Shown: piece after piece, positions 42,123 to 55,560 of the stretch
Layout: every line of letters begins with the position of its first letter
Position numbering within the stretch: position 1 is the stretch's first letter
Source: Fratercula arctica
Lineage: Eukaryota; Chordata; Aves; Charadriiformes; Alcidae
Reading direction: 5' to 3'
Assembly: GCA_947846985.1 (NCBI GenBank)
Contig: CANTUZ010000025.1
Coordinates: forward strand, 10,352,100 to 10,416,099
Length of the DNA stretch: 64,000 bases
Notes under the pieces: generated by a model
Seen by the model: only the letters and a program-made list of their open reading frames with translations
What the model was told of the DNA's origin: nothing
Database searches by the model: none
Translations under genes and position numbers: made by a program

Positions 42123-43198
42123 GTGTCCTGGTTTGAGGTAAAACAGAACCCATTTTCTGTTCAGTAATTTTACTTCTTAGCTAGGCCTCTTCTAACTAAC
42201 TGAACTCTCTGAAATTAACAGCATATTGTGGAGACACTGTTTGTTCTCAGAGACATAAGACCTATGTTTACAGTTTATGCCAAGGAATGGTACGCAGAGA
42301 GGCTCTTGCTTATACTTATTGCTATAACAACCAAGGTCAGCTAACTTTGTTATATGCCCCGTTGGAGGGCTGGAAGCAGAAAAGTGTAGAGGGATCGCAC
42401 CTGCAGGGAGGGGCGGACAGAACAGGTGACCCAAAACTGACCAACAGGGTATTCCATGCCATCTGCCTCATGCTCAGTATAAAAGCTGAGGGATCAAAGG
42501 GTCAGCATCTTTCTTCAATGGCCAGTGTCCGAGGAGGACTTTGTCTGTTCCTCTGCCTTTGATCCCCATCCGTGCATTCCTGAATCCAGATCTGGAATCC
42601 AGTTCCTGTCCGTCACTGAGTCCAGTCTGGGACTTTCCCAGTGCCTGCTGGGCACGTGATCATCATCCTGGGAGCTCGATACTGGTTTTGTATATATTTC
42701 ATTTTCTTTTTTATTTTATTATTAATATTTCATTCAAGTAGTTTAGTTTCTTTTAAACTCATAAGTCTCTTTCTCTCTCTCCCTCCTCTCCTTGGAGAGA
42801 GAGGTGGGGGAGAGTATCTGTCATTCGTCTCAGTGGCTAGTCTGGCCCAAACCATGACAGATTTATTGGCGCCCAATGTGGGGCTCAACCAGGGCTCTGG
42901 TGCCATGTGGCACCCTCTGGTTCTTCCTGCGTGACCAGGGGGAGGACATGAGGAAGCAGGATGGTGAGCCCACCTTTAAGCTGGAAGCCAATGTACGCGA
43001 ATTCAGGGGAAAGACAGCTCCTAACAAAGGGCCACCCAAGAAGGCTGACAGATTAGTTGCTGTAGAGCCACAAGGTGGCAATCAGCGATCCCCCAGGCAC
43101 AGAAGGACTGAGATGACCTCCCTTGATGCTGGTGAGGGGACTTCTGGTCTGTCACTGAAAGGGTCAGACAGTAAATACTCTGACCAGGAACAGGAACA
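42123..43198 (+). mobile_element. ERVL-related 5' LTR, primer site and gag-end fragment
   Basis: LTR 42123-42859 (TGTCCTGG...CCATGACA), primer site TGGCGCCCAATGTGGGGC (42867-42884). The interior starts directly with the gag C-terminal segment GTLWFFLRDQGEDMRKQDG, so nearly all of gag is deleted between the primer site and this point. It ends where a CR1 is inserted. Confidence 0.82.
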
Positions 43199-44080
43199 GA
43201 ATCATAGAATGTGTTGGGTTGGAAGGGACCTTTAAAGGTCATCTAGTCCAACCCCCCTGCAGTAAGCAGGGACATGTTTAACTAGATCAGATTGCTCAGA
43301 GCCTCATCAAGCCTGGCCTTGAATGTCTCCAGGGATGGGGCCTCCACCACCTCTCTGTTTGACCACCACCTCTCCAGTGTTTGACCATCCTCTCGGTAAA
43401 GAAATGCTTCCTAATGTCCAGTCTGAACATCCCCTGATGCAGCTTTGAACCATTCCCCCACATCCTGTCACTATATCCCAGGGAGAAGGGATCAGCACCT
43501 CCCTCTCCACTTCCCCTCCTCAGGAAGCTGTAGGAAGCTGTAGAGAGCAATGAGGTCGCCCCTCAGCCTCCTTTTCTCCAGACTAGACAAACCCAGAGTC
43601 CTCAGCTGCTCCTCATAGGACATGCCTTCCAGCCCTTTCACCAGCTTTGTTGCCCTCATCTGGATGTGTTCAAGGACCTTAGCATCCTTCTTAAATTGTG
43701 AAAGCCAGAAGTGCACACAGTGTTGAAGGTGAGGCTGCACCAACGCTGAATACAGCGGGATAATCGCCTCTTTTGACCGGATGGTTATGCTGTGTTTAAT
43801 GCACCCCAGGATGCGGTTTGCCATCTTGGCTGCCAGGGCACACTGCTGACTCACATTGAGCCTGCTGTCAACCAGCAGCACCCCCAGATCCCTTTCTGCA
43901 GGCTACTCTCCAGGCACTCCTCTCCCAATTTATGCTTATGCCTGGCTTTACTCCGTCCTAGGTGCAGAATCCAGCATTTGGACTTGTTAAATTTCATCCC
44001 ATTAATCATAGCCCAATGCTCCAATCTATCTAAATCCCTCTGCAAGGCCTCTCGTCCCTCAAGAGAGTCAACAGCATTCA
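43199..44080 (-). mobile_element. CR1 LINE (-), 5'-truncated
   Basis: 3' end at 43199; ORF2 tail pieces at 43492-43881 ([20 protein letters not shown]) and 43851-44081. Joined head to head with the plus-strand CR1 that follows. Confidence 0.88.
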
Positions 44081-46957
44081 ATGCAGCATGGGCAACAAGC
44101 AGGAGGAGCTGGAAGCCACCATGATGCTAGAAAGCTATGACCTAGTTGCCATTACTGAAACTTGGTTGGACAAATCCCATGACTGGAGTGAGGCTCTCAA
44201 TGGCTACAGGCTGTTCAGAAGGGACAGGCAAGGAAGGAGGGGCAGAGGGGTTGCCCTCTACATCAAGAAATGGGTAGAATGTGAAGAGCTGTCTCTGAAG
44301 AATAGCCATGAGCAGGTTGAAAGCTTATGAGTAAGAATTATGGGTAAGAGTAAGAAGCTTATGGGTAGGAATTAGAGACCGAGGCAACAAGGGGAACCTT
44401 GTGGTTGGTGTCTATTACAGGCCACCCGATCAAGGGGAGCCTATGGACGAAGCCTCCCTACTCCAGCTACAGGAGGCATCACGCTCGAAGGCTCTCGTCC
44501 TGCTGGGCGACTTCAACCACCCCGACATCTGCTGGAAAAGTAGCACGGCGAGCTGTAGACAATCCAGGAGACTCCTGGAGTGCATTGAGGATAACTTCTT
44601 AAACCAGGTAATAGACAGCCCTACCAGACGGGATGTGATACTGGACCTGTTGGTCATCAACGCAAGTGAGCTAATCGGTGATGTCCAGATTGGAGGCAGC
44701 CTGGGTTGCAGTGATCATGCACTGGTGGAGTTCACAGTCCTGAGGGATATGAGTCAGGCAAAGAGTAAAGTCAGGACCCTAAATTTTAGGAAAGCAAACT
44801 TCCAGCTCTTCAAGGAGTTAGTCAATAGGACCCCCTGGGAAACTGCCCTCAAGGACAAGGGGGCAGAACAGAACTGGCAGATCTTTAAGGACGCTTTCCA
44901 TAGAGTGCAAAGCTGTTGATCCCCAGGTATAAGAAATCAGGAAAGGAAGGCAAGAGACCAGCATGGCTGAGTCAAGACCTGCTGGTCAACCTAAAGGGCA
45001 AGAAGGAAATGCACAGGCAGTGGAAGCAGCATCAGGTGTCCTGGGAAGAGTATAGGGATGCTGCCCGGTTGTGTAGGGATGAGGTCAGGAAGGTCAAGGC
45101 ACAGCTGGAGCTGGACTTGGCAAGAGACACAAAGAATAATAAGAAGGACTTCTGTAGCTATGTCAGACAGAAAAGGAAGGTCAAAGAAAGCATGCCCTCC
45201 CTGATGACTGAGAATGGCAAACTGGTAACAACAGACAAGGAGAAGGCTGAGGTACTCAACAACGTTTTTGCCTCCATCTTCACTGGCAACCTCTCGTCCC
45301 ACACCTCTCGAGTGGATGGACTGCAAGACAGGGACTGGGGGAACAAAGTCCCTCTCACTGTAAGAGAAAATCAAGTTCGAGACCACCTGAGGAACCTGAA
45401 CATACACAAGTCTATGGGACCTGATGAGATGCACCCCAGAGTCCTGAGGGAATTGGCTGATGTAGTTGCCAAGCCACTCTCCATGATATTTGAAAAGTCA
45501 TGGCAGTCAGGTGACGTCCATGGGGACTGGAAAAAGGGACACATCGCACCCATTTTTAAAAAGGGTAGAAAGGAGGACCCTGGGAACTACTGCCCTGTTA
45601 GCCTCACCTCTGTGCCTGGGAAGATCATGGAACAGATCCTCCTGGAAGCTATGCTAAGGCACATGGAGGACAGGGAGGAGATTCGAGACAGCCAGCGTGG
45701 CTTCACCAAGGGCAAGTCCTGCCTGACCAACCTAGTGGCCTTCTATGATGGAGTGACTGTATCAGTGGACAAGGGAAGAGCTATGGATGTCATCTATCTG
45801 GACTTCTGCAAGGCCTTTGGCATGGACCCCCACAACATCCTTCTCTCTAAATGGGAGAGGTATGGATTTTAAGGATGGACTGTTTGGTGGATGAGGAATT
45901 GGTTGGATGGTCGCATCCAGAGGGTAGTGGTCAACGGCTCAATGTCCAGATGGAGAGGGGTGACAAGTGGTGTCCCTCAGGGGTCCATATTGGGACCAGT
46001 ACTGTTTAATATCTTCATCAATGACATTGACAGTGGGATCGAGTGCACCCTCAGCAAGAGCGCAGATGACACCAAGCTGAGAGGTGTGGTTGACACGCCT
46101 GAAGAATGGGATGCCATTCAGAGGGACCTGGACAAGCTCAAGAAGTGAGCCTGTGTGAACCTCATAAGGTTCAACAAGGCCAAGTGCAAGGTCCTGCACC
46201 TGGGTCAGGGAAACCCCAGCTATCAATACAGGCTGGGGGATGAAGGGATTGAGTGCAGCCCTGCCGAAAAGGACTTGGGGGTACGGGTAGATGAAAAGCT
46301 GGACATGAGCTGGCAATGTGCACTCACAGCCCAGAAAGCCAATTGTATCCTGGGCTGCATCAAAAAAAGTGTGGCCAGCAGATCAAGAGAGGTCATTCTG
46401 CCCCTCTACTCTGCTCTGGTGAGACCCCACCTGGAGTACTGCGTCTAGCTCTGGAACCGTCAGCACAAGAAGGACATGGACCTGTTGGAGCGGGTCCAGA
46501 GGAGGGCCACAAAGATGATCAGAGGGATGGAACATCTCTCCTACGAGGACAGGCTGAGAGAGTTGGGGTTGTTCAGCCTGGAGAAGAGAAGGCTCCGGGG
46601 AGACCTTATTGTGGCCTTTCAGTACTTAAAGGGGGCTTACAGGAAAGATGGGGACAAACATTTTAGCGGGGCCTGTTGTCATAGGAAAAGGGTTAATGGT
46701 TTTAAACTAAAAGAGGGTAGATTTAGACTAGATATAAGGAAGAAATTTTTTACAATGAGGGTAGTGAACCACTGGAACAGGTTGCCCAGAGAGGTGGTCG
46801 ATGCCCCATCCCTGGAAACATTCAAGGTTAGCCTGGGCAGGGCTCTGAGCAACCTGATCTAGTTGAAGATGTCCCTGCTCATTGCAGGGGGGGTTTGGAC
46901 TAGATGACCTTTAAAGGTCCCTTCCAACCCAAACTATTCTATGATTCTATGATTCTT
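44081..46957 (+). mobile_element. Long CR1 LINE with most of ORF2
   Basis: About 2.9 kb covering endonuclease, reverse transcriptase and 3' end. Endonuclease motifs: AITETWLDKS (44150), LLGDFNHPDICW (44498) and SDHALVEF (44718). Reverse transcriptase motifs: [39 protein letters not shown] and [14 protein letters not shown]; the catalytic box reads SADDTKL instead of F/YADD. Three stops (45870, 46146, 46446) and a frame change near 44330 break the frame. The end is the ATTCTATGATTCTATGATTC repeat. ORF1 and the promoter are absent. Confidence 0.93.
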
Positions 46958-47754
46958 CTCCCATAGTGTTTATTCATCATGTACTGGATGTATACGTATA
47001 GTCTAGAAAAAGGTCTCTTGCAGATAAAAAAATCTCAGTTTGGAAGCACCTATTATGTAGTACAGTAGGTAAAACTATCATTAGCATTCTCAAAGCTGTG
47101 TTTTAATGCCTTATTTTTGTGTGCTCAGAATTAAGACCCTTTGACTAGAGACTGATTTTTCAGATACTACTGAGGCAACATTCTCTGGAAATAACTGGTT
47201 TCAGTGCAAAATAGGAGCATTCGGTATGGAATGAGATACCCATAAGAAATTCAGGTAGCTGATATGTGATCTGAATACATAAATGATAAAACATATGCTT
47301 AAAGCAGAAATTATTATTATATCCCACTTGTTTGGATTACTTGCATATTAGTAGATATCTGCTCATACTAAACTTTTTTCAAATTCCATTCAAAAAGTAA
47401 ATTCTTTAAGCATAAAAAATTGAAGTAGCTGTGAAACAGAAATGCTGGTAAGATGAAAATTCAAGTTCTATTATAAGTTTAAAAAAGCATATGAAAGTAG
47501 AAAATTTAAGATTAACACAATGTCATTGAACTTCATGCACAGTATGAAATATGAATACATTTTAGAATGTCATATTACTAATACCAGTTTGTTGCAGAAA
47601 GTTTATCTAATCAAGTTACTCCTTACACTAACTGTTGTTTACTATCTGCCTTCATGATTTCATTCCAAAGGTCACAGATGTTAACTAAAATTAGTTAGTT
47701 TGTCCCTTTATATTTTCATTCTCATTTGCTATTTTACTCTCAATACTAGAGATT
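46958..47754. other. No gene recognised; AT-rich
   Basis: Unique sequence between CR1 copies; nothing supported. Confidence 0.5.
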
Positions 47755-48895
47755 GTGGTGGAAACTGGATGTCATGGTGGACAGCAGGTTGAATGTGAGG
47801 CAGCAGTGCACTCTTGCAGCAAAGGTGGCTGGCTGCATCCTACACTACATTAGGAGGAGCGTAGCCAGCAGGGGCCAAGGGAAGTGATCCTTCCCCTCTA
47901 TTTGTGAGACCACATCTGTGCTGTGCTGTGTCCAGTTCCAGGCTCCCTAGAACAAGACAGATGTGAACATGTTTTAACGAGTGCAGCAGAAGCTGATCAG
48001 GTAGTTGCACATGATGTGCAAGAGAGCTGGGTTTATTGAAACATAGGAAGGAAAATGGAGAATTTTATTGGGTGTGGCTGAGATGGAGTTAATTTTCCTC
48101 GTAGCAGCCCTCATAGTGCTGTGCTTTGTATTGGTAGCTAGAAAGGTGTTGATAACACACCAGTGTTTTGGCCACTGCTGAGCAGTGCTCCCACAGCATC
48201 AAGGCCGTCTCTCCAACCCCCCTCCTCCTGCCAAAGTCCAGTAGGCTGGGGGTAGGCAAGAGATTGGGAGGGGACAGAGCCAGGACAGCTGACTCACACT
48301 GACCAAAGGGATATTCCATACCATATGACATCTGCTCAGCAATAAAAGCTAAGAGAAAGCAGCAGGAGGGGGGAGTAGTCGTTATTACGACAACTGCTAC
48401 GCGTACTGAAGCCCTGCTGCCCAGGAAGTGGCTGGACATCACCTGCTGATAGGAAGTAGAAATTAATCTTTTGTTTGCCTTTGCTTCCATATGTAGCCTT
48501 TGCTTTTGCTTTATTAAACTGCCTTTATCTTGACCCACAATTTTTTTTCCATCTTATTTTCTCCCTGCCCTTTTCCTGCTGAAGAGGGGAGTGATAGAAC
48601 AGCTTGGTGGGCACCTGGCATCCAGCCAAGGTCAACCCACTACAAGGAGTGATCTTATTTCTTGCTTTCTCTACCTAAAAGCAGTCTGTAGAGGAGATGA
48701 AGCCAGACTTCTCTCAAAGGTACAGTGTCAGGACAAGAAGCAATGGACGTAAGTCTCCATAAGGGTCGTTAAGCACTGGAAGTGGTTGCCTGGAGAGACT
48801 GTGGACTCTCTGTCCTTGGAAAGACTCAAAACTCGATTGAATGGAGCCTGAGCAGCCTGATCTAACTGGACTCAGTTGGTGAATTGTGTTTTCAT
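47755..48895 (+). mobile_element. Old CR1 (+) split by an LTR
   Basis: CR1 tail sequence 47755-48064 (GACAGCAGGTTGAATGTGAG and GGAGCGTAGCCAGCAGG), resuming at 48645-48895, much more diverged than the other copies and therefore older. Confidence 0.7.
48065..48644 (+). mobile_element. Solo LTR in CR1
   Basis: TATTGGGTGTGGCTGAGATGG...GTCAACCCACTACA, the same family as 8679, 55561 and 63231 (minus). It contains GCAATAAAAGC as a TATA-like box near 48339. The left border is decayed. Confidence 0.8.
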
Positions 48896-48897
48896 AG

Positions 48898-49956
48898 AAG
48901 CATAGAATCACAGAATCATTTAGGTTGGAAGGGACCTTTAAGATCATCGAGTCCAACCATTAACCTAACACTGCCAAAACCACCACTAAACCATGTCCCT
49001 CAGCACTACAGCTACACGTCTTTTAAATACCTCCAGGGATGGTGATTCCAACACTTCCCTGGGCAGTCTGGTCCAATGTCTGACAACCCTTTCAGTGAAG
49101 AAATTTTTCCTAATATCCGATCTAAACCCCCCCGGCACAACTTGAGGCCATTTCCTCTTGTCCTGTCACTTGATACTTGGGAGAAGAGACCAACCCCCAC
49201 CTCGCTACAACCTCCTTTCAGGTAGTTTTAGAGAGTGATAAGGTCTCCCCTCAGCCTCTTTTTCTCCAGGCTAAACCACCCCAGTTCCCTCAGCCGCTCC
49301 TCATGAGACTTGTGCTCTAGACCCCTCACCAGCTTCGTTGACCTTCTCTGGACACGCTCCAGAGCCTCACCAGTGCCGAGAATGGGGGATGATCACTTCC
49401 CTAGTCCTGCTCGCCACACTATTTCTGATACAGGCCAGGATGCTGTTGGTTGCCTTGGCCACCTGGGCACACTGCTGGCTCATATTCAGACAGCTGTCAA
49501 CCAGCACTCCCAGGTCCTTTTCCACCAAGCAGCTTTCCAGCCACTCTTCCCCAAGACTGTAGCGTTGCATGGGGTTGTTGTGACCCAAGCGAAGGACCCG
49601 GCACTTGGCCTTGTTGAATGTCATACCATTGGCTTTGGCCCATCCATCCAGCCTGTCCAGATCCCTCTAAAGAGCCTTCCTGCACTTAAGCAGATCAATA
49701 CTCCCGCCCAACTTGGTGTCATCTGCAAACTTACTGAGGGTGCACTTGATCCCCTTGTCCAGATCATTGATATCAATCAAGACATTAAACAGAACTGGCC
49801 CCAATACTCAGCCCTGGGGAACACCACTTGTGGCTGGCCGCCAACTGGATTTAACTCCATCCACCACTCTTTGAGCCCGGCCATCCAGCCAGTTTCTGAC
49901 CCAGCGAAGAGTATGCCTATCCAAGCCATGGGCAGACAGTTTCTCCAGGAGAATGC
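48898..49956 (-). mobile_element. CR1 LINE (-), 5'-truncated
   Basis: 3' end ATAGAATCACAGAATCATTT at the low side. The ORF2 tail is readable at 49367-49624 ([18 protein letters not shown]). It shares an internal deletion near 49370-49400 with the plus-strand copy at 59380-59410. Confidence 0.88.
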
Positions 49957-52800
49957 TGTGTCTAATCTAAGCCTACCCTGATCTAGTTTAAAACCATTGC
50001 CCCTTGTCCTATCACTACATGCCCTTGCAAACAGCCCCTCCCCGTTTCCTGTAGGCCCCCTTCAAGTACTGAAAGGCCGCTATAAGGTCTCCCCGGAGCC
50101 TTCTCTTCTCCAGGCTGAACAACCCCAGCTCTCTCAGCCTGTCCTCATAGCATAGGTGCTCCAGCCCTCTGATCATCTTTGTGGCCCTCCTCTGGACCCA
50201 TTCCAACAGGTGCATGTCCTTCTTGTGCTGAGGACTCCAGAGGTGGATACAGTACTCCAGGTGGGGTCTCACGAGAGCAGAGTAGAGGGAGAGAACTTCC
50301 TCTCTTGATCTGCTGGCAACGGTTCTTTTGATGCAGCCCAGGATGCGATTGGCCTTCTGGGCTGCAAGCACACATTGTTGGCTCATGTCCAGCTTTTCAT
50401 CCACCAGTACCCCCAAGTCCTTTTCCGCAGGACTACTCTCTATCACATCATCCCCCAGCCTGTATTAATAACGAGGATTGTCCCGGCCCAAGTGCAGGAC
50501 CTTGCACTTGGTCTGGTTGAACTTCATAAGGTTTGCTCAGGCCCACCTCTCTAGCTCGTCCAGGTCCCTCTGGATGACATCCCGTCCCTCTGGCACATCG
50601 ACCGCACCACTCAGCTTAGTGTACTCGGAACACTTACTGTGGGTGCACTTGATCCCACTGTCGAAATCATTGATTAGATATTGAACAGCACCAGTCCCAG
50701 TAAGGATCCCTGAGGGATACTGCTTGTCACCCCTCTCCATCTGGACATCGAGCCATTGACCATCCAGCCAGTTCCTTATCCACCGAACAGTCCACCCATC
50801 AAATCTGTACCTCTCCAATTTAGAGAGAAGGATGTTGTGGGGGACCATGTCAAAGGCCTTGCAGAAGTCCAGATAGATGACATCCATAGCTCTTCCCTTG
50901 TCCACTGATGCAGTCACTCCATTGTAGAAAGCCACTAGGTTGGTCAGGCAGGACTTGCCCCTGGTGAAGCCATGCTGGCTGTCTCGAATCTCCTCCCTGT
51001 CCTCCATGTGCCTTAGCATAGCTTCCAGGAGGATCTGTTCCATGATCTTCCCAGGCACAGAGGTGAGGCTGACAGGGCAGTAGTTCCCAGGGTCCTCCTT
51101 TCTACCCTTTTTAAAAATGGGTGCAATGTTTCCCTTTTTCCAGTCCCCATGGACGTCACCTGACTGCCATGACTTTTCAAATATCATGGAGAGTGGCTTG
51201 GCAACTACATCAGCCAATTCCCTCAGGACTCTGGGGTGCATCTCATCAGGTCCCATAGACTTGTGTATGTTCAGGTTCCTCAGGTGGTCACGAACCTTGT
51301 CTTCACTTACAGTGGGGAGGACTTTTTGTCCCCCAGGTCCCCGTCTTGCGTTCCTTCAACTCAGGAGGTGGGAGGAGAGAGGCTGGCAGGGAAGACAGAG
51401 GCAAAAAAGTTGTTGAGAACCTCAGCCTTCTCCTCGTCTGTTGTTACCAGTTTGCCATTCTCAGTCATCAGGGAGGGCATGCTTTCTTTGACCTTCCTTT
51501 TCTGTCTGACATAGCTACAGAAGTCCTTCTTATTATTCTTAGCATCCCTTGCCAAGTTCAGCTCCAGCCGCGCCTTGGCCTTCCTGACCTCATCCCTACA
51601 CAACCGGGCAGCGTCCCTATACTCTTCCCAGGACACCTGATGCTGCTTGAACTGCCTGTGCAGTTCCTTCTTGCAATTTAGTTTGACCAATTGGTCCCAG
51701 CTCAGCCATGCTGGTCTCTTGCCTTCCTTTCCTGATTTCTTACCCCTGGAGATCGAGAGCTCTTGTGCTCTATGGAAAGCGTCCTTGAAGATCTGCCAGC
51801 TCTGTTCTGCCCCCTTGTCCCTGAGGGCAGTTTCCCAGGGGGTCCTATTGACGAACTCCTTGAAGAGCCGGAGGTTTGCTTTCCTAAAATTCAGGGTCCT
51901 CATTAGGCTCCTCATCTGGCACATATCCCTCAGGACCGTGAACTCCACCAGCGCGTGGTCACTGCAGCCCAGGCTGCCTCCAATCTTGACATCCTCAATG
52001 AGCTCACTGGCATCGGTGACTATTCGTCCCACCAGGTTTCAGTAATGGCCACTATGTCATAGCTTTCCAGCAGCACAGTAGCTTCCAACTCCTCCTGTTT
52101 GTTGACCATGCTGCATGCATTTGTGTAGAGGAACTTCAGCTGGGCTGTTGGCTGTGACACCTTCTTAGAGGAGCACCCCTTGGGGTGTTTTACGGGTGTT
52201 TCCCTGTTGACTCCGATTACCTCAGGAGCCCCTGGCTCGTCTCTGTAAGACTTTGACTGTGATGCAGCATCCCCAGCATGCCTCGGGGCAACAGGTCAAA
52301 AGCCCTTACTAGCGCCCCATCCCTCTATCCCTGATGTGTTATCCCACAGCTTGTCACAGACAAGGCTGATATTATCCCCCTCCCCCTTCACATCTAGTTT
52401 AAAGCCCTGTTGATCAGCCCCGCAATCCCTTAGGCAAAGACCCTCTTCCCCCTTTGAGAAAGGTGTTTCCCATCAGATGCCAATAAGCCCGGTGCCGTGT
52501 AGGCCATCCCATTGACAAAAAACCCCAAATTGTGGCGGTGACACCAGCCACGGAGCCATTAATTAATTAATACAATAGACTGGATTTGTCTGTTCCTTCC
52601 AATGTCACTGCCTGCAACTGGAAGGAGTGAGGAGAAAAACTGTGCCCCAGACTCCCTCACCAACCTTCCCAAGGCCCTGAAGTCCCCTTTGATTGCTACG
52701 AGTCGCAGCTTCGTCTCCACCTACGTGGAAGATCAATAATGGGTAATAGTCTGAGGACTGTATCAAGCTAGGAAGTTTCCTGGTGATGTCCTTAGGCCAG
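49957..52800 (-). mobile_element. CR1 LINE (-) with ORF1 end and most of ORF2
   Basis: In reading order: ORF1 esterase tail (52800-52300) with LLIFHVGGDEA, GFFVNGMAYTAPGLLASDGK and HLSQRGKRVF, the last containing the catalytic His block of GDSL-type esterases. ORF2 then starts with NKQEELEATVLLESYDIVAI (near 52040-52110), has a deletion in mid-endonuclease, then SDHALVEFTV, linker, reverse transcriptase (50537-51256) and tail (50015-50446). The catalytic ADD box is altered ([10 protein letters not shown]). The 3' end is missing, joined to the previous CR1. Confidence 0.88.
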
Positions 52801-52802
52801 TC

Positions 52803-53165
52803 TTACTTGTTGACCGAGGCAAAGAAGGCTTTTAGTACCTCAGTCTTTTCAATGTCCTGTGTATCCAGGTCTCCTGCGTCATTCAACAGAGAGCTCACAT
52901 GTTCCATAGTCTTCCTTTTGTCACCAATGTACTTATAGAAGTCCTTCTTGCTGCTTTTTACATCCCTTCTCAGATTCAACTTCTTGTGGGCTTTGGCTTT
53001 CTTAACTGCTTCTCGGCAGGCTTGGGCAGTGTCTCTGTATTCCTCCCAGGTTATCTGTCCCTGCTTCCACCCTTTGTATGCTTCCTTTTTGTGTTTGAGT
53101 TTTGCCAGGAGCTCCCTGTTCATCCATGCAGGCCTCCTGGCATTTCCTGACTTTCTGCTCATTGG
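52803..53165 (-). mobile_element. CR1 ORF2 linker fragment
   Basis: A 119-codon open frame (RRPAWMNRELLAKLKHKKEA) is the CR1 segment between endonuclease and reverse transcriptase, of a different subfamily from its neighbour. Confidence 0.85.
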
Positions 53166-55560
53166 GATTGACAGCTATGACAGTCTAAAGGAACGGCCTC
53201 ACTTGCAGCTTTTATGTAGTCCCACACCCATGAATATGGGAACACTGTGCACCTTTCCCAAACATGACAATAAATTATCTTGTAATCTTCCAGAGTCAGC
53301 ATCCACATAGCTAACATGAATTTCAAAGGAGTTAGATATATTTATGTCCATCCAGCAAACAATCCACAGATTTGTTTTTGCAGAACACTGACATCATAAG
53401 TGCCGACTGTGTAATCATTGTAACACTGACAAAACAGGCTATGCTAGAAAAAAAGAATTAATATTCCAGCAAACGTTCAAAGGCTATATTTCGGTCCACA
53501 TATTAATCAAGCATTTAAACACAGCTGTTTCAGGGCTCAAGAGAATACCACAGACTCCAAACTATAGGAGCCAGTACACCCAAAGTCATGTCCCCTCTCC
53601 ATTCAATATTCAGATACAAAGACAAGACCAGGTCTATCAGTTGGAAAGTTGCCAAAAGTAGCACAGAGGAAACTAGTAGTACCAACCACTTTTTAATTAA
53701 TGAAAAAAACCTTAAGTTTGTGTTTGCAAAATCCACAAATTGGGCAGAAAAATCCAAGATTTATACACCCTATCACATATTTCTAAAGAAGTTTTTGACA
53801 GAAAACCAAACGCAGGCAATAGATGTGCTTGAGGTGAAATCATTCCCAAATTGGAAAGGGAAAAGCAAATATTCAGAGCATGTACTTAGAGCCCATCCCC
53901 CCCCCAAAGGCTCTTCAGAAAAGGGCATATTCCAATGGAATGTATTAAGAGCATATTCAGATAGGATATTACTCTGATCAATAATCTGATTTGATTGGGG
54001 AAGATATACTATGGGTTGCTGAAATACAGAGGGGAGAATTCAACTTGCAATCACATTTCCTTTAATGTTTTCAATCAGACATTATTTGGGTGGGAATATG
54101 ATAATTACTAATTAATTCATATAACAGAGCCTGTAAACAAGCAATTAAGCTTCATCATCTACTCTGCTTCTGTTTTTCTGATGTGTATAAACTATTGATT
54201 GTTTTCCACATTGACCAGAAACATAACGCTGTTTGTGGCCAATGTTACTGGGTTTTTCATCAAGCAGCTATCTTCCAGATAACCTGTCAACTACAGACCA
54301 CAGTCACCAATGCACCTGTTGTAGCTCTTTGTATACAGAATAGATGTCTAGTTATATCCCAACTTTCTACTATAATCAAGAGAAATGCCAGAACTACCCT
54401 AACTATACAGAACAAGCATTTTAGAATAATATCGGAGACTGAATACCTGCCTCTCTGGTTGTATGAGGTTTAATATATGATTAAAATATATGCTTCTTTA
54501 AAAAGGAAGCATCAATCCCTTGTTATAATGTAATAAAAATTCAAGACAATGTGTGTATTTAAAACCCAGAAAAGGGATAATCCCCTCTAAAGTAACAGAG
54601 AAATGGTTACAATTACATGGAACAAGTTCAAAATTCACTGTGACAATCAGGCCCCAATATTTTCACAATCTCTATACATGCCCCTACATTAAGTCACATC
54701 CTTGATAATATATTATTAAACAGCATATTCAAGTTGTGATGATCCAATCATAATAAGCTGTACAATATTAAAGTTCAGTTTTTCACAGCTTTTCTATTGC
54801 TAAATATGCAATATGTGGTAGTTTTGTGAACATCTATTCTTATGGTCACATAGTATTTTCAAAAATAATCTTTTTGTAGTTTGGGCATTTGTAGAACAAG
54901 AATTTTGTTTTTAAATGGAATAAGTCATGGTGAAAATGCTCTCAAATTTAAGAAGTGGGTGTTCAGTGCTGTATTTATTTGGTGCTTGAGCTTCTTACAT
55001 TTATTGGAGAATGCCTCAATGGCCTTTTAACTTACCATTTAATCTCTCTCAAACCAGAAGCTGTAGCCACTAGCCTGAATTCTGAAACAAAGGTGACCAG
55101 AACACTACAACAAGATTTTGGCAGTATTGCCAGGCTCCCCTTTCTACTACCCCTCCCTACAAGAAGTAGGCAATAGATGCATCTACAAAACCTATTTGCA
55201 TTTTTCTCTCACCCACATCAAATCAGTAGCTCAGTTACTGAGCAATCAATTATTATATATTTTTCTTCTCTTCTGTGATTTCCAACTGAGGAGGTCCCAG
55301 ATGGTGATAAGTAAGGATTATCTTCTAATCATTCAAGTAAGACTGAAATGGAATGACGTTTATTAGTGTATATTTCAATTTCTCTATTACATCAACACTA
55401 TATAATAATTCTGCTAAATATTGACAATGCCTTCAGTATAAAACACCACCAACCAGCTTTGATATGAAACCATTAATCTAATCCTAAAATACAGTATTTC
55501 TATTTAAACTACCAGGGCAGATAGATTAAGTATGGCCATTTGGAAAGCATGCTGGAAAAC
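53166..55560. other. Unique AT-rich DNA, probably ABHD17B intron
   Basis: No repeat or exon recognised. It lies downstream of the ABHD17B exon on the minus strand, so it is probably intron. I did not find the next ABHD17B exon by eye. An LTR and CR1 copies flank it. Confidence 0.45.

Noticed and set aside
45939..46316. Antisense frames in CR1 copies
   Set aside because: They mirror CR1 ORF2 and recur in every copy of that region.
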